A stretch of 52,920 nt of DNA from Bacteroidales bacterium (GCA_016931575.1 JAFGEO010000159.1:1-52920), one strand, 5' to 3'. Numbered from the stretch's first letter, positions 1-9,251 are shown. Numbers and translations: made by a program. The notes: generated by a model not told the origin, from the sequence alone.

Positions 1-27
1 CTTCGATCGATGGTTGGTGCCTAATAC

Positions 28-84
28 CACTCCCCTTAAATAACACCCCAAACCTCCCAAACCCACCGACATCCCCCCTCCCCC
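28..84 (-). repeat. G/T-rich low-complexity intergenic tract
   Basis: Read on the minus strand this is a run of G and T with GGTTTGGGGTGTT at its core. Nearly the same core (GTTTTGGGGTGTT) occurs on the plus strand near 19759-19771, and a related tract sits at 8629-8671. All three lie between genes. I see no convincing gene in it, although the minus strand is open for a short distance. It is probably a degenerate, genome-wide intergenic repeat. Confidence 0.4.
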
Positions 85-96
85 GCAAACGTTTGC
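85..96. promoter_or_regulatory. LacI-family type operator, upstream copy
   Basis: The sequence GCAAACGTTTGC is a perfect 12-bp palindrome with a central CG, the classic shape of a LacI/GalR-family operator. An identical copy lies at 350-361, 265 bp downstream, and both precede the SusC gene. Two identical 12-mers in 460 bp are unlikely by chance. No regulator gene is inside the window; it may lie to the left, and this copy may serve a divergent gene there. Confidence 0.7.
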
Positions 97-349
97 ATTC
101 CCCAATAGCAACTACCTCCTAAGCAGAATTCCTGATACTTCCTAATAAACAACACGTTAACTAATTTATCGCAAATTAACCCGGCAATGGCGCTCCTCAT
201 TTAACATATCACCCCACCATACGACAAAACCGTTACGCACTCCCTCCTGCACCCACATACCCCGCATCAAACCTGACATAGAAGAAATTTGTGGGCCCTT
301 TGAAACAAATCACCCTTCGATACCACAAACTGGCCCCTTTCTTAAAACT

Positions 350-361
350 GCAAACGTTTGC
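350..361. promoter_or_regulatory. LacI-family type operator, promoter-proximal copy
   Basis: This is the second perfect GCAAACGTTTGC palindrome, ending 97 bp before the SusC start codon and 55 bp before the putative -7 element at 417-424. Its centre would be near -75 relative to a start site about 430. That is upstream of where a simple repressor normally sits, so activation or looping with the copy at 85-96 is possible. The regulated genes are inferred to be the SusC-SusD-SusE cluster and perhaps the amylase. Confidence 0.75.
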
Positions 362-416
362 GTAGAAAACCGGGTGAATTTCACTAACTTAGAAATACTC
401 ATTCTACTATTTAGTT

Positions 417-424
417 TAAATTTG
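417..424 (+). promoter_or_regulatory. putative -7 element for the SusC operon
   Basis: TAAATTTG matches the Bacteroidota -7 consensus TAnnTTTG exactly, 34 bp before the SusC start codon. I find no TTTG at the expected 19-bp distance upstream (394-397), so the promoter may need an activator or an alternative sigma factor. Confidence 0.4.
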
Positions 425-458
425 ATCGTAATAGTAACCCTAATTAATATCTACCTTA

Positions 459-3422
459 ATGAGACAAATCAAACTCAGCTATAAACTACTGCTACTCCTG
501 GGCAGTATGTTTATTGTGACATCGGCGCTTGCTCAGGAACGCATGGTCACCGGCACGCTTACCGATAGTGAAACCAAAGAACCCCTGATCGGCGCCACGG
601 TAGTCATTCAGGGAACAACCAACGGAGCCTCTACCGACCTCGACGGAAACTATCAGATACAGGTCAGTAATGGCGATGTGCTCTACATCTCCTTTGTGGG
701 TTACCTGAGTCAGACCATTACCATTTCCGGTCAGTCCGTGATCAACGTGGAACTTGTTCCGGACATTAAACAACTGGAAGAAATTGTCGTGATTGGATAC
801 GGAACCGTGAAGAAGGAGGATATGACCGGTGCGGTGTCCGTAGTTACAGCCAAAGATTTCAACCAGGGCGCCATCACTTCCCCGGAAGAACTGCTCATGG
901 GCAAAACCGCCGGCGTACAGATCACTGCCGGAGGCGGGGCCCCGGGTAGTGAATCTACCATCCGGATCCGCGGCGGCTCCTCGCTTCGCGCCAACAACAA
1001 TCCCCTGATCGTTATCGACGGCGTCCCCCTGGATAATGACAATACCTCCGGACTGAGCAACTCGCTGAGTACCATCAACCCAAATGATATTGAATCCTTC
1101 ACGGTCCTGAAAGATGCCTCTGCAACGGCCATCTACGGTTCCCGGGCATCCAACGGGGTGATCATCATCAGTACCAAAAAAGGGAAGAAGGGAAAGACTG
1201 CACAAATCAACTACCACGTAAAAACCTCCCTGGCTACGCCCGTGAAAAGTATCGATGTGCTTACACCCGATGAATTTACCAGCCTGGTCACAGAGCGCTA
1301 CCCGGAAGATACGGAGATGCTGCTCGGCGAACAAACCGACTGGATGGATGTGATCATGCAGAATGCCTTTGCCCATGAGCATACCCTAAGCGTATCGGGT
1401 GCCTACAAATTCCTGCCTTACCGCGCATCTGTCGGTTATGTAAACCAGGATGGCACGCTAAAAACTTCCAACTTCAACCGTACAACGGCAACGCTCAACC
1501 TCACTCCTTCATTTTTTGATGATAAGCTGCAGATTGCCGTCAACACGAACTATTCCCGTACCAATTCGGTATTTGCAGACCGTGGAGCCGTAGGAACGGC
1601 CCTGAGCTTCAATCCGACAGTCCCCGTATACGACCAGGATAATCCCTTCGGAGGCTATTACTCCTACCTTTCCCTAGCTGGTACCCCGGTGGCAAACTCG
1701 CCATCAAACCCACTGTCCATGCTTGAACTACGGGATAACCACGGCACCGTGAACCGCTTTATCGGGAATGCACAGGTAGACTATAAGCTGCATTTCCTCC
1801 CCGACCTCAAACTTTCTGCCCTGGTGGGTACCGATAGGGTGAATACCACCGGTGAGGATATCACCTCAACGGATGCTTCCTGGGAAAGGGGACTGGGAAG
1901 GCAGAGTGAGTATACCCAGGAGAAGAAAAACGAACTGCTCGACCTGTACTTCACCTACAACAAGAAGATCGATGCCATCAAGAGCGAGCTGACCCTTACA
2001 GGAGGTTATTCCTGGCAGCATTTCTACCGTGAAAGCTACAGCTTCGCCTGGGTGCCGGAGAGCGGGGATACCCTCGACTACCCCCGGACCATCCCTACGG
2101 AGTACTACCTGATTTCCTTCTTCGGACGCCTGAACTATTCGCTGGCAGGAAAGTACCTGCTGACGCTCACCCTCCGCCAGGATGCCACTTCCAGGTTCTC
2201 CGAGAACAACCGGAAAGGTATTTTCCCGTCGGTAGCCTTTGCCTGGAACATCAGAAATGAATCCTTCATGGAAAGCCTGGAAGCCGTCAGCGAACTGAAA
2301 CTTCGCCTTGGCTACGGGATCACCGGGCAACAGGACCTGAACATCAATGACGATTATCCCTACTACGGGACTTATACCTACAGTACCAATTCGGCCATGT
2401 ACCCTTTCGGGAATACAATGTACACCACGCTGCGCCCGGAGGGCTACAATGCCTCGCTGAAATGGGAAGAAACCACCACTTATAATGCGGGACTGGACTT
2501 CGGTCTGTACAATAACCGGATCACAGGATCCGTCGAAGTTTACAGACGGCTTACCAAAGACCTGCTGAATGAACTTCCCCTGGCATCAGGAACCAACTTT
2601 ATCAATGCTTTCGTGCAGAACATCGGTGATCTTGAAAACAATGGTGTGGAGCTGTACCTCAATGCCAACGCCCTCTCCGCCAAGGATTATAACTGGAATA
2701 TATCCTTCAACGCCAGCTATCAGAAGAGTACGATCACCAAGCTGACAGAATCGGTGGATTCAAGCTATATCGGAATTCTTACCGAAGGGATCTCCGGAGG
2801 TATCGGAAACCGCATCCAGATCCATTCCGAAGGGTTTTCCCCGAATGCTTTCTATGTGTATGAGCAGGTGTATGATGTTAACGGGATCCCCATCGAGAAC
2901 CTTTACGTCGACCGTAACGGTGACGGCGTCCTGGATGCCGATGACATTTACCGCTACATGAAAAGGGCTCCCGACCTGGTTCTGGGCATCTCATCTTCCT
3001 TTGCCTACAAGGCGCTGACCATCAGCTTCTCCGGAAGGGCCAACTTCGGAAACTATGTCTACAACAATTACGAGTCGACCAATGCCTACTTCAACCGGGT
3101 GACCTCCGGTGGCAGCTACCTCTCAAATATCCCGGAGAGCACGTTCAATTCGGAATTCATCACCACGCCGAACGACGACCGGTATAAATCTGATTTTTAT
3201 GTCAGGAATGCCTCTTTCTTCCGGATGGACAATATCACGGTAAGTTACCTGTTCAGCAACCTGATAAAAGAGAATACAAGCTTATCGGTTTACGCAACCG
3301 TGCAGAATGCCTTCGTCATCACCAAATACAATGGTATCGATCCGGAGGTATTCAGCGGAGTGGATAACAATGTATACCCGCGTCCCCGGACATTCTTACT
3401 GGGACTGAACCTGAGCCTGTAA
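459..3422 (+). CDS. SusC/RagA-family TonB-dependent outer membrane transporter
   Basis: A 987-residue outer membrane receptor that imports oligosaccharides with its SusD partner. It has a signal peptide ending near residue 25 (SALAQ), a carboxypeptidase-regulatory-like beta domain (about 27-105, with a typical 'GTTNGASTDLDGNYQI' stretch), a TonB plug domain (about 108-240, starting with the family signature 'VIGYGTVKKEDMTGAVS'), and a beta-barrel that ends in an aromatic-rich terminal strand (LLGLNLSL). Length is normal for the family (950-1100). The SusD partner starts 19 bp downstream. Because a SusE-like lipoprotein and a GH13 amylase follow, the substrate is most likely a starch-like alpha-glucan; that part is inferred from context. 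Confidence 0.95.
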   Translation: MRQIKLSYKLLLLLGSMFIVTSALAQERMVTGTLTDSETKEPLIGATVVIQGTTNGASTDLDGNYQIQVSNGDVLYISFVGYLSQTITISGQSVINVELVPDIKQLEEIVVIGYGTVKKEDMTGAVSVVTAKDFNQGAITSPEELLMGKTAGVQITAGGGAPGSESTIRIRGGSSLRANNNPLIVIDGVPLDNDNTSGLSNSLSTINPNDIESFTVLKDASATAIYGSRASNGVIIISTKKGKKGKTAQINYHVKTSLATPVKSIDVLTPDEFTSLVTERYPEDTEMLLGEQTDWMDVIMQNAFAHEHTLSVSGAYKFLPYRASVGYVNQDGTLKTSNFNRTTATLNLTPSFFDDKLQIAVNTNYSRTNSVFADRGAVGTALSFNPTVPVYDQDNPFGGYYSYLSLAGTPVANSPSNPLSMLELRDNHGTVNRFIGNAQVDYKLHFLPDLKLSALVGTDRVNTTGEDITSTDASWERGLGRQSEYTQEKKNELLDLYFTYNKKIDAIKSELTLTGGYSWQHFYRESYSFAWVPESGDTLDYPRTIPTEYYLISFFGRLNYSLAGKYLLTLTLRQDATSRFSENNRKGIFPSVAFAWNIRNESFMESLEAVSELKLRLGYGITGQQDLNINDDYPYYGTYTYSTNSAMYPFGNTMYTTLRPEGYNASLKWEETTTYNAGLDFGLYNNRITGSVEVYRRLTKDLLNELPLASGTNFINAFVQNIGDLENNGVELYLNANALSAKDYNWNISFNASYQKSTITKLTESVDSSYIGILTEGISGGIGNRIQIHSEGFSPNAFYVYEQVYDVNGIPIENLYVDRNGDGVLDADDIYRYMKRAPDLVLGISSSFAYKALTISFSGRANFGNYVYNNYESTNAYFNRVTSGGSYLSNIPESTFNSEFITTPNDDRYKSDFYVRNASFFRMDNITVSYLFSNLIKENTSLSVYATVQNAFVITKYNGIDPEVFSGVDNNVYPRPRTFLLGLNLSL

Positions 3423-3441
3423 CCTAAAACATCTGAGAAAA

Positions 3442-5064
3442 ATGAAAAGACTAAAAACGAATATACTGAAATGGGCACTGGTACTTCCGCTGGTATTCAC
3501 TGCCTGCATGGACGATCTGAATACCATTCCCCTGGATACTGAACGTGTTACCTCTGAGTCGGTTTATGCCAACGAGGCTTCCTACAAACAAGCCCTGGCA
3601 AAACTCTACGGGGGATTAATGCTTACCGGTCAGCAGGGCCCCGCAGGCGATGCCGATATCATCTCCGACGATGAGGGCTTCTCCTCGTACCTTCGCGTTT
3701 ACTGGAATGCCCAGGAACTCCCTACCGACGAGGTGCTCATCCGCTGGACAGACAACGGGCTTGCCGGTCTGAACCAGATGAACTGGACCGCCACCAACAG
3801 TTTTATTTTCATGGTTTATACCCGGATATTCTACCAGATCACCATGATCAACGAATACCTGCGACAGACCACCGATGAGAAGCTCGATTCACGCGAGGTA
3901 AGTGCTGAGCTAAGGACCGAGATCGGGTACTACCGTGCCGAAGCCCGCTTCCTCCGGGCTCTGAGCTACTGGCATGCCCTGGATCTCTTCGGAGGTAACG
4001 TGCCCTTTGTCACCGAGGAGGATGAGCTGGGCTCATTCAAGCCGGAAGCTACAAATCCCCAGGCACTCTTCGAGTACCTGGAAGCTGAACTCAAGGCCAT
4101 CGAAACTGAGCTGATGGAACCCCTGCAGAATGAGTATGCACGGGTAGACCGCGTCGCTGCCTGGATGCTGTTGGCAAAGCTTTACCTGAATGCCGATGTG
4201 TACTATGGCGAAGAACGGTATACCGAGTGCCTCGATTATTGCAAGCTGATCATCAACTCTGGATATGTCCTGGAACCGGTGTTCCAGAACCTGTTCCTGG
4301 CTGATAATGACCAGGCCGACGGGATCATCTTCACCCTGGCCAGCGATGGTATCAGCTCCCAGACATACGGTGGAACAACTTACCTTGTTAATGCCGCTGT
4401 GTTCGCCGATTACCAGCTAAACTACCGCGCAGATTACGGAACCTCCGAGGGATGGGCCGGATTGCGGACTACCTCGGCCTTTGTAGATTTCTTCAGGGAT
4501 TCCGAAGGGGAGCTTGACACCCTGGACAGCCGGAACATGCTCTTCACGGAAGGAAGGACCCTCGACATCACCGATATGGAGGAAATCTCCGAAGGCTACC
4601 TCCTGGTTAAGTATAAAAATATCGACAGAGATGGTGTCGAAGGATCCAATGTCGGCAGCAGAACCTATGTGGATACCGACTTCCCGATGTTCCGCCTGGC
4701 AGATGCCTACCTGATGTATGCCGAAGCGCTGCTCAGAGGGGGAACGGGCGGTGACATGAACACTGCCACAGACTATGTAAACAGTCTCCTCGAAAGGGCA
4801 TACGGAAATTCCAGCCAAAATATCAGCCCTGCCGGGCTCGACCTGGACCTGATCTTGCGGGAGAGGACCCGCGAGTTCGCCTGGGAAGGACACCGCCGTA
4901 CCGACCTGAGACGTTTTGGTCTGTTCACCGGCGATCAGTTCCTCTGGCCATTTAAGGGCGGCGCACTGGAAGGCACCGGCACCCCGGCAAAATTCGAAAT
5001 TTTCCCGATCCCCACTTCCGATATTAACGCAAACCCAAACCTTGAACAAAACCCGGGTTACTAG
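3442..5064 (+). CDS. SusD/RagB-family glycan-binding surface lipoprotein
   Basis: A 540-residue surface lipoprotein that caps the SusC barrel and binds the glycan. The signal peptide ends in a lipobox (VFTAC, Cys22). Typical SusD features are the N-terminal 'LNTIPLDTERVTSESVY' segment, helical TPR-like stretches including 'YRAEARFLRALSYWHALDLFG' (about 167-187), and the C-terminal 'LRERTREFAWEGHRRTDLRR' family signature, followed by the closing 'FPIPTSDINANPNLEQNPGY' ending. It lies 19 bp after the SusC gene and 27 bp before the SusE-like gene, so the three are almost certainly one operon. Confidence 0.95.
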   Translation: MKRLKTNILKWALVLPLVFTACMDDLNTIPLDTERVTSESVYANEASYKQALAKLYGGLMLTGQQGPAGDADIISDDEGFSSYLRVYWNAQELPTDEVLIRWTDNGLAGLNQMNWTATNSFIFMVYTRIFYQITMINEYLRQTTDEKLDSREVSAELRTEIGYYRAEARFLRALSYWHALDLFGGNVPFVTEEDELGSFKPEATNPQALFEYLEAELKAIETELMEPLQNEYARVDRVAAWMLLAKLYLNADVYYGEERYTECLDYCKLIINSGYVLEPVFQNLFLADNDQADGIIFTLASDGISSQTYGGTTYLVNAAVFADYQLNYRADYGTSEGWAGLRTTSAFVDFFRDSEGELDTLDSRNMLFTEGRTLDITDMEEISEGYLLVKYKNIDRDGVEGSNVGSRTYVDTDFPMFRLADAYLMYAEALLRGGTGGDMNTATDYVNSLLERAYGNSSQNISPAGLDLDLILRERTREFAWEGHRRTDLRRFGLFTGDQFLWPFKGGALEGTGTPAKFEIFPIPTSDINANPNLEQNPGY

Positions 5065-5091
5065 TTAAACATGACCCTGAAAGATACTACG

Positions 5092-6255
5092 ATGAAAAAA
5101 CAACAGTATATTTTAATCCTTGCATTCGTCTTCGCACTTTTTGCCTGCGAGGATAAGGAAGAAAAACCAACCCTGGACAATGCGAATGCCGTGGCTCCGG
5201 TGCTGCTTACCCCCGCCGATGCCTCAAGCTACACGCTGACGACTGCCGATGCTCTGAACGATTTTGAGCTCTTTACCTGGTCTTCTGCAGATTATGGCGT
5301 GGACATCGCCCTGACCTACACCCTGCAGCTCGAGCTGGCCGGAGGACAATTTGCTTCTCCAAGGTTGCTGGCCCGCACAGGCGATCTGAGCGATACGCTG
5401 ACAGTAGGCGGGCTGAACCTGATGCTCTTCAACATGGGGATCAATACCGCCCAGGCTACCGATCTGAATATCCGCGTGATGAGTACCGGTGCCAACGCAG
5501 CCGTCGATACGCTGATCTCCGGCGTTAACACCATCACCGTAACCCCTTTTACCTATGCAGTCCCGAATATTCTTGGCCCCACAGACGGAAGCAGCTTTGT
5601 GCTGGCTAGGGACACTGCCGGGGAGTTGGATTTTGAAGAGTTCAGCTGGACTCAGGTAGATTACTACACCGGCGAAGCAACGCGCTACAGGCTTCAATTT
5701 GACATTCCGGCAAACAATTTCTCCGATCCGGTTACGCTGTATGACGGTAGCGACCTGCAATTCACCCCCATCGTCCTCGACCTGAACAATGCCCTGCTCG
5801 ACCAGGGATATGAGGTAGGTGTTGCTGCTGACGTAGCCTTCCGGGTACTCTCATCTCTGGGTGAATCCGGCGTAATTACCTCCGGAACTGTAGAATATAC
5901 CCTTACGCCATATTCTTCCGAGGCTCCCCCACCCGACCCGCTCTACCTCCTGGGATCTGCAACCTTAGCCGGCTGGGATAACACCGCCGCGCTGACCATT
6001 GAGTGGGATGCTGCCAGAAACGTTCATTCCATTACAACCGACCTCACAGCCGGAGGCATGAAGATCCTCAAAAATCTTGGAGCCTGGGCCCCACAGTGGG
6101 GAGATGACGGAAATGGTGACGGCACCGGTGGCGTGTTGATCTATCGCCCGGATGAAGCCACGACCGATCCGGCAGAGATCCCCTCACCGGGTGCAGGGAC
6201 CTATCGCATCGATATCGACATCCCAAACCTGACCTATACCATCACGCCTGTATAA
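5092..6255 (+). CDS. SusE-like outer membrane starch-binding lipoprotein
   Basis: A 387-residue lipoprotein from the start chosen here. An ATG at 5071 adds only seven residues before the MKK of the signal peptide; the inner ATG gives an ideal lipoprotein signal with Cys19 (FALFAC). Two related immunoglobulin-like SusE modules follow, each opening with a shared pattern ('VLLTPADASSYTL' and 'ILGPTDGSSFVL'). The C-terminal module (about 284-387, 'LYLLGSATLAGWDN' to 'LTYTITPV') resembles the starch-binding modules of SusE/SusF, with tryptophans that could stack on sugar rings. In the family these proteins sit at the cell surface and help hold starch. A terminator follows. Confidence 0.85.
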   Translation: MKKQQYILILAFVFALFACEDKEEKPTLDNANAVAPVLLTPADASSYTLTTADALNDFELFTWSSADYGVDIALTYTLQLELAGGQFASPRLLARTGDLSDTLTVGGLNLMLFNMGINTAQATDLNIRVMSTGANAAVDTLISGVNTITVTPFTYAVPNILGPTDGSSFVLARDTAGELDFEEFSWTQVDYYTGEATRYRLQFDIPANNFSDPVTLYDGSDLQFTPIVLDLNNALLDQGYEVGVAADVAFRVLSSLGESGVITSGTVEYTLTPYSSEAPPPDPLYLLGSATLAGWDNTAALTIEWDAARNVHSITTDLTAGGMKILKNLGAWAPQWGDDGNGDGTGGVLIYRPDEATTDPAEIPSPGAGTYRIDIDIPNLTYTITPV

Positions 6256-6285
6256 TACCATCAATTACAAACCTACCTGTTAACT

Positions 6286-6326
6286 CCCTGAGCAATGGTC
6301 ACCAGGCCGCTGCTCAGGGCTTTTTT
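6286..6326 (+). terminator. Rho-independent terminator after the SusCDE operon
   Basis: A perfect 9-bp stem, CCCTGAGCA (6286-6294) with TGCTCAGGG (6311-6319), a 16-nt loop and then TTTTTT (6321-6326). It begins 30 bp after the SusE-like stop codon and separates the three binding/transport genes from the amylase. Confidence 0.85.
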
Positions 6327-6528
6327 CGTGATTTAAGGCATGACTAACGAAAGTTCGGACCCAGAAGCATCGTGGTGACCGTGATGCCTGATCCTTTCAC
6401 TCTTTTGCATTGCGGTACCTGCGGCGCAGAATAAGACGTGCTTTAATGAAAGTTACAAAACAAAAAACATGACTCCCCCTGATATGAAGTATTAAAGAGC
6501 TGAATGTTGTACCTTCAACGAACAAAGT

Positions 6529-6576
6529 TGTCACACCCTCACCCGGGCTAAGCAAGGAGTGAATCAGGATGTGACA
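6529..6576. promoter_or_regulatory. inverted repeat in the leader of the amylase gene
   Basis: TGTCACACCCT (6529-6539) and AGGATGTGACA (6566-6576) form an inverted repeat with 10 of 11 positions matched and a 26-nt spacer. It lies 25 bp before the amylase start, in the 274-bp gap between the SusCDE terminator and the amylase, in which I see no clear TTTG/TAnnTTTG promoter. It could be a leader hairpin or an operator; function is unknown. Confidence 0.4.
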
Positions 6577-6600
6577 CTCCCTAACTCGAAAGATGCTGAG

Positions 6601-8625
6601 ATGAAAATCCCCACCCTCATAAAACAAAGCCTTCGCACCCCGACCTGGTGCATCAGCTTTTCGACCTTTCTTACCCTCCTCCTATGCCCCTTCGCCTCTT
6701 ACGCCCAGGATGACGTGATGCTGCAGGGGTTCTACTGGGATGTACCTGTCGACAGCGAGCACCGGAACGGCTTTTGGTACGATACCCTGGCATCGAAGAT
6801 GGAAGTGCTCCGGGAGGCTGGCTTTACAGAGATCTGGTTGCCCCCGCCGTCCAAGGGAAACTGGGGAATTTTCGACAATGGTTACGGCGTTCACGATCAT
6901 TACGACCTGGGAGCCTACGAACAGATCGGCACCCGTGAAACCCGCTTCGGATCTGCCAAAGAACTGGAGAATCTCATCCTTATCGCACATGATACGAGCC
7001 TGGGCCCGCGGATAAACCTCCTGGCCGACGTCCTGCTTAATCACCTATATTCCACACAGCTGAAAGATTACGAGGTAAATCCTGCGCTGAAAGATTACAT
7101 CCTGAATGAGGCAGTTGTCAACGGAAAGCAATATCACCCCTATCCGCTCAACGAGATCGTTTGGGAGCTTGCGCCGGCAGATATATCTACCCTGTCCTTT
7201 GAGCTGAAATGCTATTGCCCGGGAAATGACGAATGGAACGGTGCCTTCACCCTCGAAGTGGATACGGGCCTTCAATCGCTGCTGACAAACCCCCGGTCGG
7301 AATCCATCGAACTTAAACCCGGCAACACCATCACCCCGCCTCACACCTGCCAAAGCTGGTTTGAGGCTACTTCCCGCACTTTTCCTTTTTCCATTCGGCC
7401 GGTTGCAGGAAAAAGACTGTATATACGCATCAGCGCCCGCAAAAAGAACGGCAACAGCTACGACTGGACCGACCAGACGCGGGGCATCAGCCTGGAAACA
7501 GTCCCTGCCTCCCCGGAAGAGGGATCCCTGCAAATTAATGTCCTCACCCCTACCGGCATCCACTATGTCGATAAGGAGCAACTGCCAAACCTGAACTGGA
7601 ATTATTCCTTTTTCCACCCGGCATACACGGGCGACTTCCTGTCGGCCAACCTGGTCGACGATCAGGTGACGCCTGCACTGAAGTGGTTTGGCCACGACTT
7701 CAACCATAATCAGCCCGAACTGACCGGCCGCATGGCAGACTGGGGCCGTTGGCTTCGTGACAGCATCGGATTCGACGGCTACCGGCTCGACTTTGTCATG
7801 GGCGTGGATAAAAATTTTGCAGCCGATTGGATCAACCGCGTATGGCAGGGGAAGGAACAGCATGCCACCCTGGTGGCCGAGTATTTCAGTCAGAATAAAC
7901 AGCGAATCCGGGAATGGGCAGACCTTATGGAAGAGAAATGCCCGGGAGTACAGGTAAGTCTCTTCGATTTCCCGCTGAAGTTTGAACTCAACGATCTGTG
8001 CCATGATAATCCGGGAGATTATGACATGCGCAGGCTGCTAGAGGCAGGGATGCTTTTCGATCCGGAATATCACCTTCCGGCCGACCGTCTGGTCAGCTTT
8101 GTGGATAATCACGATACCGGTAAAGAAAGCGATAAATGGATGACCCAAAACTGGGAGATAGCCTATTCCTATATTTTCTTTCACCCTGCTGAGCCCTGTG
8201 TGTTTTACAATCACTTCTTCGGGGTTGCGGAGAAGGATTTTTCGCATGAAGGTACCGAACTTGAGATTCCCGGCGATCTCGGCAAGCAGATCCGAAAGCT
8301 GATTAAAATACGCCAGCAATACCTTTCAGGGAATATGGTGCACCTGACGGACAAGTCTGCGGAATACCGCAATTTGTATGTTGCATTCCGCGAAGGCGCT
8401 GCTTCCTGCATGGGGGCATTCCTTACCCTGACCAATGGGGCAACAGGAAAGGATATACCCCCCATCAAACTAAAAAGGGAGTTCAGCAACTTCTTCGGAA
8501 AGGAGCTGATCAACCTGATCCATCCTGAACAAACGATCCGTGTTGGCCCTGCCGGACAGTTGTCTTTCGACCTGAAAGGGCACAGGGAGGGGATCTGGAT
8601 CTTGAAGGAGGAGGTAATGGATTAG
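6601..8625 (+). CDS. secreted alpha-amylase family protein (GH13) with a large insert
   Basis: A 674-residue secreted enzyme predicted to hydrolyse alpha-1,4-glucans. The start at 6601 was chosen over 6559 because it opens a normal signal peptide ending at SYAQ. GH13 conserved regions are present in order: DVLLNH (about 143-148), GYRLDF with nucleophile Asp397, the general acid in AEYF (Glu427), and FVDNHDT with Asp505 as third catalytic residue. Between the first and second regions lies a long beta-rich stretch (about 151-331, notably 197-315) with several Cys and Trp residues, far longer than a usual B domain. There is no lipobox and no T9SS tail, so it is probably periplasmic, degrading imported maltooligosaccharides. 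It follows the SusCDE operon after a terminator and may have its own promoter. Confidence 0.9.
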   Translation: MKIPTLIKQSLRTPTWCISFSTFLTLLLCPFASYAQDDVMLQGFYWDVPVDSEHRNGFWYDTLASKMEVLREAGFTEIWLPPPSKGNWGIFDNGYGVHDHYDLGAYEQIGTRETRFGSAKELENLILIAHDTSLGPRINLLADVLLNHLYSTQLKDYEVNPALKDYILNEAVVNGKQYHPYPLNEIVWELAPADISTLSFELKCYCPGNDEWNGAFTLEVDTGLQSLLTNPRSESIELKPGNTITPPHTCQSWFEATSRTFPFSIRPVAGKRLYIRISARKKNGNSYDWTDQTRGISLETVPASPEEGSLQINVLTPTGIHYVDKEQLPNLNWNYSFFHPAYTGDFLSANLVDDQVTPALKWFGHDFNHNQPELTGRMADWGRWLRDSIGFDGYRLDFVMGVDKNFAADWINRVWQGKEQHATLVAEYFSQNKQRIREWADLMEEKCPGVQVSLFDFPLKFELNDLCHDNPGDYDMRRLLEAGMLFDPEYHLPADRLVSFVDNHDTGKESDKWMTQNWEIAYSYIFFHPAEPCVFYNHFFGVAEKDFSHEGTELEIPGDLGKQIRKLIKIRQQYLSGNMVHLTDKSAEYRNLYVAFREGAASCMGAFLTLTNGATGKDIPPIKLKREFSNFFGKELINLIHPEQTIRVGPAGQLSFDLKGHREGIWILKEEVMD

Positions 8626-8628
8626 GGA

Positions 8629-8671
8629 TTGTTGATGGGGTGAAGGAATGATGGGTTGATGGGTTTAGAAG
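8629..8671 (+). repeat. G/T-rich low-complexity intergenic tract
   Basis: Directly after the amylase stop codon the sequence becomes a degenerate repeat of GATGGG/TTGATGGG units. A similar tract occurs at 19681-19778 and, inverted, at 28-84. No gene is supported here. Confidence 0.45.
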
Positions 8672-8684
8672 GTTGATGAACTGT

Positions 8685-8748
8685 ATCGCCGTCGGCAAGC
8701 CTATGGCGACCGAAGGCATCGCCGTCGGCAAGCCTATGGCGACCGAAG
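8685..8748 (+). repeat. 33-bp tandem direct repeat, two copies
   Basis: A unit starting ATCGCCGTCGGCAAGCC is present at 8685-8717 and again at 8718-8748 (31 identical bases in the second, which loses the last two). Each unit contains short inverted segments (TCGCC and GGCGA) that could pair. It lies in a gene-free stretch after the amylase. Its GC content is higher than that of the DNA immediately downstream. Confidence 0.85.
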
Positions 8749-9251
8749 AACGGTTTTGCCTTAGATTGATTGGCAGGGAGGCAGCTAAAGGAAAAGTCAG
8801 TTCCGTATTGGAATTTAGCAGCCAGTTTACAGAAACCAGAAAAAAAGCCCTGCCAAATTTCCCGCAGCTATACGCTGATAAAAACGCTTATCTACGCAGA
8901 TGAAATTGAAGAAGCCATAAAAAAGCACTGTCCTGGGCAGAATCGAATTCTACAGCATTCACCTGCATCAAAACCTCAATTCATGCATTCCTGATTCATG
9001 TTCAGCTTTACAGATAGGTTCAACAGTATCATAATTCTCACCTATTATATTTTCAGGATGAATCAATAGAATCACAAAAGCTGGAAGTCATTAAAAGTGT
9101 CTCACTTGTCAATAAAACTCACTTAAGCCAATATTGTATTTAAATTCCTGTTGTTATAACGGATCGAAATTGATATTTTTATAATCAATTGAAGGCACAC
9201 ACAGGCAGTTTCCAAGTAACCTGCCATTAAACCAAATCGACCCTGTCTCAA
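8749..9251. other. gene-free intergenic stretch
   Basis: About 500 bp between the repeats after the amylase and the PAS kinase. Open frames exist (for example 8673-8903) but they start inside the tandem repeat, have no recognisable features and look non-coding. Composition becomes A+T-rich from about 8860. I see no clear promoter of TTTG-N19-TAnnTTTG form; a short inverted repeat (TTGAT/ATCAA) lies near 9168-9189. Confidence 0.5.

Noticed and set aside
492-1382. Long open frame on the minus strand inside the SusC gene
   Set aside because: It lies wholly within a clear SusC coding region and shows no family signature; it is a shadow of the real gene.
8673-8994. Open frames after the amylase gene
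   Set aside because: They start in the tandem repeat or in low-complexity DNA, overlap each other and have no recognisable protein features.
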